A DNA stretch of 64,000 nucleotides from Diprion similis (Eukaryota > Arthropoda > Insecta > Hymenoptera > Diprionidae), in contig NC_060111.1 of assembly GCF_021155765.1 (NCBI RefSeq), positions 62,001-126,000 on the forward strand, given 5' to 3'. A program made the translations under genes and the position numbers. Positions 35,693 through 49,295 of the stretch are shown piece by piece. A model generated the notes under the pieces. The model saw only the letters and a list, made by a program, of their open reading frames with translations, did not search any database and had not been told where the DNA came from. The first letter of the stretch is position 1; the number at the start of each line of letters is the position of its first letter.

Positions 35693-38600
35693 AAACAAGA
35701 TGGTCACGAATTCAACATGTTAGATTATATTATAGGCATAATTTTGACCATGAGTACAAAATGAATTTTTACAAAGATTCCTAACGTTAGTTATACTTTG
35801 CAAACATAGACGTCTAGCTATGTAGATATATGAGTCTTTTAAATTATGAGTATGAATTATTTCACTCATCGCGAGTTATTTCAAGCACGTATACGTATAT
35901 ACAACCGATTCACCTGAATAAAAACCTATAAACCATATTTTAGTCGCAGCTAGATAAAGGAGGGAAGCAAATTTGCCTTAGCCCGCGAATGAACCAATGC
36001 CATAAAGAGATAATCTAAGAAAATTCATACGACAATTGCTGGGAAATCTCAGATCAAGTTCACCTGACAAAAATTTGGAGAATCCAGGATTACCTTGCGT
36101 AAGACGACGTAATCGCAGATTCTTATGCTACTAGATTAGAAAAAAACACTTACTCTCCCCGCAACGTACATCCCCTGACTTTTTTAAAAATCATTTAATC
36201 TAGGAATTTAATTTTTGACTATTGGTATAAGCCTAGGTAAGACAATCGTTCAGTTCGGGAAACGTGCCAGTATAGGTATAAGCGTGAGTATATTTTTCCT
36301 CCTCGTTTTACACAATACTTTCACCAGAACATGACGTGGAAAACATTGCGAAAAATGAATGAAATAATTTTACGAAAATAATAAACTCCGTACAATCTAA
36401 ATTGAAGCGAAATGCGTGAATAGTTTTGGAATATGAGGTTGTGTCAGATAAGCATTGAGAACGAAATCATATTGTGTAATATATAACTCAATTCTGTAAG
36501 TACATGCTATTCCCCTCTTTTCACTTGCTCGCATTATAACGGAGTTTATATTCTAAGAAGTACAAAATGCCCGAATGGCAGCTAGTAGATTTAAAAAAAA
36601 GTATATAATAATTTCCCGCTTGTAAATTTAGCTTATTACCATATTTCATCCATCGAAATATTGAGATCAGACTAACCGTCTTTTTCTCGTGTATTCATAA
36701 CAATTCATTGAGAAATCGTATTCTATTTCACGATAAAAAAAAAAAAATGAATTAAGTATATATGTGTAGAACAACTTTTTCACAAGGCTGTGTTCAATTA
36801 ATTAATTTAATTTAAACGAAAGTGTCTCACCACAGGCGATAACCAGTGGAAAAAAAATTTTCGCTGTTCCTAATTACAAAAAGTAACAACCTAGCATGCA
36901 ACTAAACTTTCCCCATAAATTGGGGTTGGTAGTAATTCATAAATACATATAGATGAGTATAGACGAGTTCTACGACAATGATGAGAAAAAGTAATTTTCT
37001 ACACGGTCATTGATTCCTCATCGTTCACATCTGGAAGCCGTGAATGCAATTGGCATCGGATACTTCCACCGGTAACCTATATACCTACCCAAGGCATGCG
37101 CGAGGGATTCTCTCTTACAATCAAAGATCACGCGGCACAGGAGTGTTTGAATAATGAGTTAGATACACACTGTCATATGTCAGGGAGACGGGCGTACGTA
37201 AGCCACAAAGTTTCTATGCAATCATCAAGTGTTGCATGTCACTCACCTGTGAACGGCAAAGAATGAATGACCCTGCATACTCCACGCGTATACGTCTGTA
37301 TATAATATTACTACCGACACAGTCTGCGGTAGCTAATTATAAGATATGAGTTATAAAACAACATGAAAAATGTACTGTATATATATAGAGAGAGCCGGAG
37401 GAGCTCCGGAGAAAGTAATATATGAAAGTATATTAAGAGTGAAGTCTAGTCACAAATATTGCTCGTGGACAATAACCTGAAAAGTTTTGCAAGTCACGTG
37501 CCGTCAAAACCAAAAGCACATACTTATATACAATAATCGCAGCTTGTACAAAATTCGATAAATCAATATTGTATCCCCGACTGTCTAGAATTAACTGATA
37601 TAACAACCATTCGCATATTAACATTGAATCATTGATAAGCTCGACACTGATTTCCGCACAGCCAAGTAAGGTATTTGATCTCAGTCCATGAGCTCATCTA
37701 GTCTGTAAGATTTGAGAAATCATTTACATAAGTATAACACAAAAGTAAGATCGTACTCTACCTATACAATACAACTTTTGTATTGTAACCGATTAATTGT
37801 AAGATAAGTAAAACTACATATGTATATATATATCATATAGGCATTGTCAGCTTACAATATTTTTCTAGTCGGTTAGATATGTATATTGTAGTGGGCTTAA
37901 ACTGGAAACAAGCCACCTCGGCAGCTACAGATAGGCGGTCGGAGTTATGATTTGCCATTGCACCAACGAAATTGTAACGCCCGGTTGCCTATCTGTGGCC
38001 GATATACATTTATATATGCATACAAGTATGCATGTATGTATGTATGTATGTATGTATTTATGTATAAGTATATTATATATGACGGTGACGGAATCCCAAT
38101 TAATTTTTTTTCCTTATGTAAGTGTCACGGGAGGATTCCAAGACGGTTAACAATACAGACGATGCCCACCGGCAAATAGGCAACCAAGGTTACATGTGGG
38201 GTAGGTAGGTACTTAACTTCTTGTCGGATGTCACTTAATTCGGTTGCTTATCTCCGGGTGAGCATCGTTCGCGTAGTTAGCCTTGTTAGTAGGAAGCCTC
38301 CTGGTACATCTTTCAAATGTAAAAGGGCTGACAATGAGTTTAATATTCCCTCTTAATTCAAGTTCAATTGACCATTATAATCTTGCAGCGCGATGTAAGT
38401 TCTCGGCTTGTTTATACTTGTGTAATATTTGTTTTTTTAGAATATTTTCCTATGTATTATTTATCGATTTATATTGTATAACTTATTATGTATAATCGTT
38501 TCTTCAGCGTACACGTATTTAACGATAATTAGTCATATACATCGAACTTGACCAATCTTTGTCATTTGAACAACGAATACCCTTTTTCAACCGTTTTTCC

Positions 38601-41600
38601 TTCATCGCTATTTTTTGTCGAGTTTCAAATATTGCTTTTTGCCATTTTGTTTATTCTGTCAGCACTGGTAGTAAGCTGCACACATTAGATATATTCTACA
38701 TTATGCTAACATCGATTCCCTTCAAACTATCTATTAAGCATATAATATATAAATATTGTTTATGCGCGTGTCGTGTCATGTCGTGTGTTTTGCTCATTTA
38801 CACTTTGTATTATTTCACTGCTACAGAAAATTACAGCTATATTCATAGGTATAACGTTTATCGTGTCATAGGTGTAATTATTCATTAGCATACTCATATA
38901 TTATTATATACCATGTACGTATATTGTATGCATGCACTATCATACATACATAATTATATAAAAGACATTTGATAATACAATTTTCGTTACCTATACACGT
39001 ATGTAAAATGAGAGAAAAAACCAAAACAACTACCCATATCAACCGTCGGATCTTGTCCGTTGATATATTCTATACACTTTGACATATCGACTATTTGTAC
39101 CAATACATACAATCACTTTCAAATCTGTATACTGCGTTATTAATGTTTTAATGTGTCTGTAACTGTGAGAATTGAAATATTTTGTATCTGCTAAAATTGT
39201 CACATCTTTTACTTACAAACCTCACATAATACCACAATTCCTTGTAGCCCCATAATATTTTTCAGAGAATCTGCATGCGCCCAGAACCTTCATTGCTGGT
39301 TGAAATTGCGTATGTATAGATTCGAATAGCCAAAACAGAAAACACATCAAAACGTACCTATAGAATACAAATTTTTACTAAAAATCTTAACTATTCAATA
39401 GCATTTCCTGCATTTTCTGTATTCGAATCTGTTTGACATATTCAACAGGGATAATATTGGTGCGTGAGTGATTCTGTATGTCACATATACATACCTACGT
39501 GACATACATGCTCACCAATGCCGCTAGTGCGGGTGAATGTCTGAGGAAATTGTGGAAAAACCGCATAGTATAGAGCGACACAGACTCAGGGTTTACGGGC
39601 CGTAACGTGTGTGGAAAAAGTTAAGAAATTGAGAAAAAAAAACACTTTAAACATCTCCGGTAATGCGGTTTGTACCTACCAGTGACGGCCGAAACACATC
39701 GCTATCCGGCAATAGAAATTATTCTGATCAAATTCAAATAACTCAAGCTCACATATCAATACCTTCAGAAAAGGTCTAATGTTTTATTATGCTTATTTCG
39801 TTCATCATAAAGATCTCCAGTGATCTTCTAAAAAATGTGTCAGATATAACGATATATCTATACAATTACGTAAAATTTCTTGAACGTTTTTCGGATAACT
39901 TGTAGGCACCTGATCAGCGAACATAATGAGTCTACAAACATTAGAATCGGATGAAAAACACCACCATTTAAGGTAATTGTACAGTTATAAATCAGCATCT
40001 ATGTGATAATTTTATTACAAGTTGGTAGCACGTAAAGCATATCGATGAAATTATTAGATTTGCAAACTGCGATGTTTCCCGTAATTATGCAAAAAAACCG
40101 GGTGAAATTGTAGATAAGAGCTGCAACGTCAATTATTAATTTCAAACTGCTTTTGAACGGTAAAAAACTTTAATATACCTATTGGTTCGATTTTACTCTC
40201 GATTGGTTCGAGTCACTTTACTCAGAAGATTATTCTCTACCATACCACCGTAACATTTCTTTTCATCACATTATTATCGTTGAATATTTAATATTTCAAA
40301 ATTGTACTGATAATTATTGACTTTGATCGACACATAGTAAATTGAACTGACTATTAGAAGAAATAAAATGGACGGGAGTTCTTGCTTTAAAATTTTTCCA
40401 AAGCTAATCTGTGACCGGATGATAATTCTTATTTACTATTTCTATTCATTATCTTAATTCATTGTGTAGTCAAGTGAATTTTTAAAGTCCCTAAATACAG
40501 GTTCATAGGCCGTATGATTACATAATATATGTACCAGAAAAAAAAACGAGAAGAATATGACAATAAAGAATTTATAAGGTGATCTACCTCGAAAATGCGT
40601 CGCATTTTCATCGTGCATTGTTCATGACTACGTGCGATTCGAGTACGACGAGTCTCTATTAGGTATGCAACAGGACGGGGGTTAAGGAATTCTGTGTATA
40701 TATATATATATATATATATCTGCAGTGATGGGAAAGACGGCATTTTTGTACAAAAATAAATAACACACAGCTATCTGTATTCATGGCGCATGCAAGAACC
40801 TCCATCACGTAATACATATAAGCGTTACAAAATAATCTTCGTGTAATACGTACGTGCACTTAAAACAAAATTGAGGACAATTGAGCGACATGGTTTTCAT
40901 TAATATTTTGCCCTTTTTCCATTTAGGTTGATTGTTCGTCGGAAAAATAACTCCCTTTCCGCGGCACTCGAGTTATAGAACTTCACTTTGAAATACTATA
41001 ACGGTTGCATACACCTCGCATACTCACATTGTGCAGTTACGGTGCCCATCGACTATTATACTTTTATTCATTGATAGGATGAAATAGAAGAAGTTTGGAA
41101 TAGCGAACAACCCTCGACTCAACTGGGTACCGGGTGCATATAGGTGTACAGTACCAACTTCCTATCCGAGGGGAATGACTATAAAAGTTGACATTAACTC
41201 CTACAATTGCAGTCTGCAGTCACGATGAATGCACAATGTTTACTATACATTGTTTACAACGGCTAGTATTACTAACTATGTTTACTAATGTATTACAATG
41301 TTTACAATGGCTATCCTACCCTGCACATGAGAATGTTAAGAAATTCACGATTCAATTTTTAAATAGTGCAACTGTATAGAATAATGTTCTTTTCTTTTAG
41401 ATAAAAAATAAATAAATAACTCGCTGACGGATAGAAAAAAATCTGAAAAATCAGGACTGTTTCAAAAGAAGTAATATAGGTATAACGGACAATTGACGAT
41501 TAAAACAGAGATAGTGGGGGTAATTGATTTGTCGATTTGACGTGTATACAACTGGACACGACCAAGGGAAACCGCGGTGATGGGTGGCCTGCAGATTGAT

Positions 41601-42985
41601 CGTCGATAGACTCGAATAACTCATACAGGTTTGGTTCAGGTGGGGTGGACCGCCGATCGTTTCTCGACAGAATTACCCGTAGCGTTATCTATGAAAATGA
41701 AATCGAACCAGAAGTAGACCAAACGGTGCTAGCTAACAATCGGATTCGATATTACCGTGCAGGATTCAACGCTGATTGAGAGCAAGTACAGTGGCAACTA
41801 CAACGAAAATCCGTGCGTATCTAGCGGTGAGCAGCCGCATGCCTATATTCTGTTGAAGAGAGCCATGACCACTTGTAGGGATTCCTGTGCCACAAAAATT
41901 TTCCAGTCGGCAGTAACTTACCGACAACAACGGTTCTAGTAGATCAGTTATAGGCGGCAAGTAGTGCCGGTGCAGCTGACTTACATACCGTCAGGAATGT
42001 TGTGCCTTAGTTTACTCGATGTCTCTCCCTTACGTACCTGTATAGAGAACAGGAGATTTGAATGTGTTGTGATGATAAATTCATTCGAAATTGGTGCCTA
42101 ACGCGCAGCTCTTAGATTTTTCAGCCGAATTTTCCTTCACCATGTATGAGTACATGCAGTGTAGGTATGGCATTGCGTATGCGTATATGCATATGCCTAT
42201 GAATGTGTATGAGCGTGTGCGTACGTACGTATGTATGGATGCGTGCGTGCATGTGTGCGTTCGTGTGTGTATGTGTGGTGTTTGCGCCGACATCTATGAC
42301 TAACGTGCGTGCAAAGGTTTAAATCGAACGCGTCCGCAAAGGCCATCCATATCCAGCATTTTCGTGTCGGGTAACAAGGTTTTCGATATTTTACAACACA
42401 TTACGAATCCCCCGACGCACCTGTTTGCACGACAAATTTTTAACAAAAAGCAATATTCTCTTAATCTCCTTGAGCACAAACGAACGTTAAGTCAGTTTAC
42501 TCAACGCATATCGGGGTATCATTGTTATATGCGAAACCTAGGTCAAACGATCCGTAGTTAACCTTGATCCGCTGAATAACGATGAGAAGTACTGTACACT
42601 CGTTCACACCAGAGTCTCGCACTCGGTTAACCGTTAAAGCCGGTAATCCATACCCCTGCAGTAACTAGCAGTTATCAATGAAATGACGAGAATTAAGAAG
42701 AGGCTGTAAAATTGTTTGGCTTTTATTGGAATCAATTCACTCCGTATAAACCCACGGACATGGTGTTTGTTATAAATGAATTCATTCCTCTTGAGACGAA
42801 TACATGATTACAAAGAATTCTATCACTATCCCCACAAACCTGCTGATTTTCTTTGCGTTCATAATAACTCGAATAATGCGTACCCAATTGAGGTTATATT
42901 ACAAGAACCATTGACTAAAAACACAAGTTCCTCCGTCAATGCAAGAACACACCGTACAAATACTATTTTGCAATTCCAGTGAGCA
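35693..42985. other. Gene-less stretch before the gene cluster
   Basis: AT-rich, with no supported gene. Simple repeats include (ATGT)n at about 38036-38057 and (TA)n at about 40697-40720. A 9-bp inverted pair GTATGTCAC/GTGACATAC lies at 39477-39505. Upstream of the zinc-finger gene, an acceptor-like TTCCAG just before 42980 hints at a 5' UTR exon that I cannot place. Confidence 0.5.
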
Positions 42986-45900
42986 ATGCTAAAACTTGTT
43001 CTGCAGACCCAGGAGGGTCAGCAAATAGAAGTAACTGTGAGCCCGGATGATACATTTGCAGACTTACAGAGACTATATGAAAGTCCAGAAAATCCTGGCC
43101 TATTCGAACTTCTGAAGCACCTCATTACCAATGGGATAGACGTGGATGCGAGAACCAAAGTATTTGATTACGTTACAAACAGTAGTAAGTTCCTCCTCTT
43201 TCCTATCCCCAGTTACACACCCGAGTATGTCCCTCTTGTCAATTTGAAACTATCGTTATTCCAGGTTCAACGGAATGGTTGGTCGAGGAATCACTCGACG
43301 ATATTAGCGGTCTAGAAACAGTTGATACTCTACAAACTATAATAGAAGAAACACGGATAAAAGAATGCTGTGTGGAGGACTGTTCCAACACCAACCTAAC
43401 AGCACCGAATAAAGTCTTCTTTCCGTTGCCAACTGAGAAAGATAGGTGAGGGATTGTCGATTGGGTAAATTGTGACAGCCAAGATTGAAAGTTTTCATTT
43501 TAGATTATCTGCATGGTTGATGGGAATCGGAAAACCAGATCTTTTCAATATTGGAATAGAATCTGCCACCGAAATTGCAGAAAAACACTATATTTGCGCA
43601 GATCATTTTGCACCTAGTCAATTTTTAAAGGGAACGGATCAGGTACTAAAACGACGAGCCTGCCCTTCGCTGACACAGGTTAACGTAGAGGATCAGGCAA
43701 GTTCTCTGTCGAACCAGAAACAAGATCCATTGTATTTGGAAGCTGAAACCTCGGGTTAGCTTTTCACACATAGCTCCTAGTATCATTAATAATGTTAAAC
43801 CTCGTCATATTCCTCGTCGCCTTGTTAAGTATCGTATAATTTTACAGACGAATCACGTTTACCACGGATTATGGAAAGTAATAAGGATCTCAGTATCACA
43901 AACGTGTTTGATAGTGCAATACTAGATGAGCTTGACATTTTTAATGGCGTAACTCATCCAGGTCGATTATGCCGACTATGTGGCGAGCATACCCTAGACC
44001 CTGTTTATCTCTTCTCGCCAAATGATCGTAGCAGCAACAAATGCACGGTGGCTGATAAAATAAATTTATGTCTACCAATTACGGTAATCGTTTTTCAAGC
44101 CATACTCTGATACTTGTAAAAGTAATCGTTCACAGACGGTAGTAGATACAATAATACAGTATAATGAGTGTCTCCAATTTTTCAGGTAACCGCTAAAGAT
44201 CCTCTACCAAAACAAGTATGCGCACAGTGTTCGGAGAAACTTGACACATGTTACAAACTTGCGACAACTTGTCTCGAAACGGAAGACAAATTGAAATCGA
44301 TGTTTGAAATGAAAAAATTCCATGTAAATGCGGTAGAGGACAAAAGATGTCCATTATGCATTTCTGGGAATATGCAAATTGTAACTAAAAGTGGAATTTA
44401 CCGCAAAGATAAGGCTGACAGCCTTCCAGAGATTTTGAAAAATTCCAGTGCCCGCACTAGACAAGTGTCACCCTCTAAAAACAACAATACTAAAACGGAA
44501 AATTTGAGTTCTTTTGATAAAGAACCTCTTCGGGGTAGGTAAATATTGCTTTTTCGGTTGTGAAAACCAACTTGGATCTCCTGTCTTCACGAACTGTTCA
44601 CAAGTCGAGATCTATCCTCAAAACTGCACTTGAATACAATCCAGATTCTTACATTTTTTCCAGATTTCTACAATGATATTCCTACGTCGACAACACAATT
44701 AGAAAACTCGTTCAAGAATGAAAATGTTCCACTAAGATCGCCGTCGTATTTATCAGAAGGTGAATTACTGTGCTCAATTTGTACCCAAAAAGAAGACAAC
44801 GTTGAACAATTGACTGAGCATGCAAAGCAGCATAATGGGTACCCATGCACGATTTGTGCAGATGTTGACTTTAAAACTGTAAATGAACAGCAACTACACT
44901 TTCTTAAACACGGGGTTAACCGCGGGTATTGCGTAATATGCTCTCTGGAATGGACGAATGCCACGGATGCTGCAGAGCATCTCAAACTTTGCAAACCCGA
45001 ATTTTGGAGCGTTGAATGTGCACGATGCGGGGAAAAATTTCCCCATGTTGAAGCAAGAAACAAGCACACTTGCCAAATGTTGATAACCGAAATGGAAGGG
45101 TAATAAGATGTTAATGACATTGAGTCCCTAATATGATAGTTACTGCCATTGAAAATGTATTACAATTGTCATACACTGTATCATTATTTTCTTATTCTAG
45201 GTTCAAATGTGACCTATGTGGGAAAAAGTGTATGCAAAAAATTAATCTAAACACACACATGAGGTCACACGAAAAGAGAGAAACGGTTTACTACAAGTGT
45301 TCGTTTTGTAACAAACAATTTACACGAAAAGGAAGTCTCCACAAGCATGTTTCGACGTTGCACAGTGTAGTCGAGTCTGCCACAAGTCCTAAATGCTACA
45401 AATGCCGAAAGTGCGACGAGGCTTTTGTAACCTCGGCAAGCGCCGAATCTCACATAACAGAGAAACACTTTAGTCAATTAATGATAGCAGATGTGGGCTT
45501 TACAAGCGATCAATTCACCGCGGATGAAATTAACCTGTCCCGAGTGTACATTTGTGAATACTGTGAGCGTTGTTATACGATCCCTAGTTCGTTACACGAC
45601 CATAGGCAGAATGAACACTACGAAAATTCCGACTATCAATGCAACATTTGTAATAGTTCGTTCGAGTCCTACAAATCGTTATCGCGGCACAAAACGTTAC
45701 ACGTTAAAGAAAATGACTTGGAAGACTTAGGCATCAAGCAATATTATCTCTGTAACTATTGCAACAAGACATTTTTACATTATGGTACTCTGATGATTCA
45801 CACGTCGCAACATCAACAGCCGTTACCGTATCTATGTAGGCTTTGCAACTTCCAATGTGCGACTTACAAAGAGGTGGCTGAACATAGGAAAAATACGCAT

Positions 45901-46545
45901 CCGTATCAGTCGGTTTTGCACGAACGACCCAATAATTTATATCACTGTCAGTACTGCGAAAAGTGCTTCAGCCATGAAGTAGCACTAATCAAACATATCA
46001 GGATGCATACCGGTGAGAGACCTTACAAATGTTCAATATGCGGAAAAGGGTTCTCTCAAACATCAGGCTTGTACACACATCTGAAAGTTCATTCTAACCT
46101 GCGACCGTACACCTGTCCACAGTGTCCACGGACGTTCAAAATCAAAGGCGACAGGGATAATCATGTAAAAAAACATTCGGGGAATCGTCCTTACAAATGT
46201 GATTTTTGCGAAAAGGCATTCATGACGCAACACGTCTATAGCCAACATCGTAAAATACATACGAACGAAAGACCTTACAAGTGCGATGTTTGCGGTGAGG
46301 CTTTTAGAAGGTCGCATGTACTTACAGTCCACATGAGACGACATACTGGTGCAAAACCGCACACCTGCGACATGTGTAGTAAGGCTTACAGGCAGCGCGG
46401 CGATTTGTTGAAACATAAAAAAATCCAGCACGGCGTAACCGCCATCAATTCAAGTGGCACAGTGCCTAATTCTAGCACCATTCTTCCGTCTTCTAGTGAT
46501 ATTTCGACTAGCACTGAATCGACAACCATTTTTCTACCCATTTGA
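42986..46545 (+). CDS. THAP-ZAD-C2H2 zinc-finger protein
   Basis: Seven coding exons, 42986-43184, 43265-43445, 43504-43754, 43848-44083, 44186-44534, 44664-45099 and 45201-46545, encode 998 residues. All introns are GT-AG and all joins stay in frame. Residues 1-66 form an unrecognised N-terminal segment. Residues about 100-185 are a THAP C2CH domain (C102, C106, W131, C158, H161). Residues about 250-325 are a ZAD with C252/C255 and C301/C304. Residues about 450-545 hold four weak fingers, two of them C2HC-like. The last exon holds thirteen clear C2H2 fingers, with a consensus TGERPYKC linker between the eighth and ninth and shorter linkers later. ZAD mediates dimerisation in arthropod transcription factors, and THAP and C2H2 domains bind DNA. 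It is presumably a nuclear DNA-binding regulator; its targets cannot be predicted. An acceptor-like TTCCAG just before the ATG suggests a spliced 5' UTR. Confidence 0.92.
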
Positions 46546-46814
46546 CTAGCTGCGAGAAGTGTATGACAGTGTATGTGCCCATTCTACCGAAATAGAATTT
46601 TAAGGTATAATTCTCCCTAAATCCTGTTGTATTTATAGTATTGAATCTGCATTTGAATATCGAAATAGGGAGTGCTTTCTACTAAATTGAGAGTTGCCTT
46701 TAACTTACTCGATATAATGTAAAGTCGGGATTTCTCAATCTTTAGATTTCCTTTACACCATCATAAATCAAATAACTATGTTATATGCCGCGTAAATACA
46801 TCAACAGTATTCTG

Positions 46815-46820
46815 AATAAA
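46815..46820 (+). terminator. Poly(A) signal of the zinc-finger gene
   Basis: AATAAA 270 bases after the stop codon, on the gene's strand. Confidence 0.6.
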
Positions 46821-46974
46821 ATACACTTTTATTATGTGATTGATTAAAAAACAATTCCTGCAGTTTCATGACAAACAGAATCAACTGAAAGAACACAATG
46901 AAGACACTTGATTCTCATTTCTTGGATAGTTGAAAAAGCATAATGTAGTTAGACAAATATTCCAAGATACTTGA

Positions 46975-46980
46975 TTTATT
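46975..46980 (-). terminator. Poly(A) signal of rasp
   Basis: TTTATT on the plus strand, that is AATAAA on the minus strand, about 70 bases beyond the rasp stop. The two convergent genes' signals are about 155 bp apart, so their 3' ends are close or overlapping. Confidence 0.55.
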
Positions 46981-47047
46981 TGTTACACATGATGTACATT
47001 ATTTTCTCTTGAAATAAACAGATAATGACATTAGCTTGCATCTTTCC

Positions 47048-49295
47048 TTAATCGCTCTTGACAGGTTGTGATTTTTTAGTATCTCTGATTTTCAATTCCG
47101 TTGACAACTGACAGCAGCAGTACAAAATAGACAACAACGTAACGAGGCTTTTCCACGAATCTACAAGAAGAGTATAAGAAAACAGGTCTAATCTTGACAA
47201 ACAGTCTTACTTCTGCTTCTTCGGATCGTTAACATTTTATTGAAGGAATAAAATTGCCTTACCGCTAAGTATCCTCCGCACAAATATATTCCCAATATCT
47301 TGACCACCAAAGAAATAAAAATTGGAGATCGCTGACATTGCTAGCAATGGGCTTGCCAACATACAGTGAAAACGTCTTGCATTCATTGGCCCCATCACTT
47401 TTCTCTGAGTCTCAATATATATTTTAGAGCTTCCAATTATCCTTGCCAAACTTTCTATCGTTACTCCGATGAAATTCAAAACTGACCATGTGAGTATAAA
47501 CATTTGCGTGCCATGCCAGATATATACAAGTGAAAAACAGAGGAATGATGCAAAGACTCTTTGCAAAGCAGATTTTTTACCAGCAACTGGTAAGTAAATA
47601 TACCTGAAAAATGATAGTTACTTGTCGAGTCAAGAATCGAAGTAATCCAGATTCTAATGGTGGATGGAGAATAGGTGGATATTTTTCGACTTGCCTGAGA
47701 AGAAAGTTGTGCAACCCTCTGTCAAAATACTTCCACATATCAGAATACAAGTGAATTCTAGCGATACATTTAGGAGTGTAGAGATCTGCAATGTTTTCAG
47801 CGCGTGCGATCACGCTCGAGAATCCATATACCACTACATATTTGTTCAAGAAATACTGCCCCATGCAATATCCGAAACCATATAGTGCCCAGCTATCGAA
47901 GCTACGTAACAACTATAAGATGTGTGAGTTTAAATGCCTGCTGGAAAACTTGGATAGTTTAAAGAATAACTTTTTAAATTTCCATTCCAAAGAATTCAAT
48001 CTTACCTCAGGGTGAAAGTGAAGTATATTAATATAGAGAATGTGTAAGGAAAACTCTGTGAAAAATATCCAAAAAAGGTATCGAAATAAACCAAGAATAA
48101 AGGACGTAACCCTCTTGAATGTCCATTTCTCGAACAACTTGTTAATCTGAGAAGTAAATGATTAATTATAATTGATCGAATCATCCCATATATAGCAATG
48201 AGAAGACTTGTACATACCCCGTTGACAAAATCGTTGTACAATATCAACTGACCAAGAAACAGTGTGGGTAGATAAAGACAATAGGCTAATATCTGTATGA
48301 ATTCTTCGAAGGATTCGTCAAAACTTTTGGACCGATATTTAACTATATTGTCAAAGCTGAAACCGATGCTTTTCAACTGCATCCAAGCCAGGGCGACGAT
48401 CAAGACATTGTATTCATCTTCGTCAAGTTCTAACAACTTTTGTAGGATACAATCTGTACTTTTTACAGCATTCAGTAGGACCAAACAGAATAAATGAAGT
48501 GTCCATAATATAATTTTGCTTCGAAAAGGCACAAGGAGCCATGCCAGAGTCGGGTGAATTAACAAAAGGATTATTGCCGGTGGGCCGACAAATGACCATA
48601 GAAACGTCAAACTTATAACGATGTACCAACAGCATAATAGCTAAGAGAAAAAAGTTTGTTTACACACTGGTCGGTACAGGGCCAAATTATAATTTGTGCC
48701 AATAATTTCCAATAGAGGGACGTATCGCACGTTTTAACGTGTCTAAGATTACCGTGGAATTGAAGAAATATTTAACTATTTGCCCAATGAAAACTTGAAC
48801 GCAAGCCCAAGGTAAAATTCTATACAACAGGGGGATCCAGACCCTCCATTCCGGGTCGGCGGTATCACGCTTACCCCCAATCCATTTCCATCCAGGACTA
48901 AAGTCTCCGTAAACATCATCGTAATACCTAAAGTCTGGAAACAATATTTGTAAAGGATTTATTTGTTTCAATTTGAGAAGAAAAAGTGTAAAGTCCACAG
49001 ACCTAGCTGCTCACTTCAATTAATTGTTATTGAGAAGAAATTTCAACCGTGAAATTAGCTTAATAATAATAATAATAACAACAACAACAATAATAACAAC
49101 ACCAGCAACAACAATAGACATTGTTGAATTGTAGAGAATTTTTTCAAATTCAGAACAAGGAGATTACTTTTAAAAGTTATTCTTACACGAACTAGACTGC
49201 AGGAATAGGTGATACATTCCTATGAGTATTCCGCCGGTCCATCCGCAAAAATATATCCAGAATTCAAGGCCATTAAGAGCAACGCTCCGCTTCAT
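47048..49295 (-). CDS. rasp: Hedgehog acyltransferase Rasp (HHAT-type MBOAT)
   Basis: Protein-cysteine N-palmitoyltransferase of the ER membrane. HHAT/Rasp palmitoylates the N-terminus of Hedgehog and, in flies, Spitz-type EGF ligands. Seven exons in minus order, 49295-49187, 48934-48753, 48640-48218, 48146-48006, 47912-47695, 47603-47263 and 47160-47048, give 508 residues; human HHAT has 493. Multiple hydrophobic segments span the protein. Family landmarks are the start MKRS..GLEFWIYF, the YCLYLPTLFLGQLILYNDF segment, MWKYFDRGLHNFLLR with the conserved Asp (about 349), YIYLPV, and YIWHG with the MBOAT catalytic His (about 388). The intron between exons 5 and 6 must use a GC donor (CAG|GCAAGT), because the alternative GT donor leads to a stop. 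The donor of exon 2 (ACG|GTAATC, 48752) is the least certain boundary. Confidence 0.92.
49063..49113. repeat. (AAT/AAC)n tract in rasp intron 1
   Basis: Trinucleotide tract of AAT and AAC units inside the intron between rasp exons 1 and 2. Confidence 0.9.

Noticed and set aside
42776-42982. ORF just upstream of the zinc-finger start
   Set aside because: It ends before the zinc-finger ATG and has no match. It might overlap the 5' UTR but is not supported as coding.
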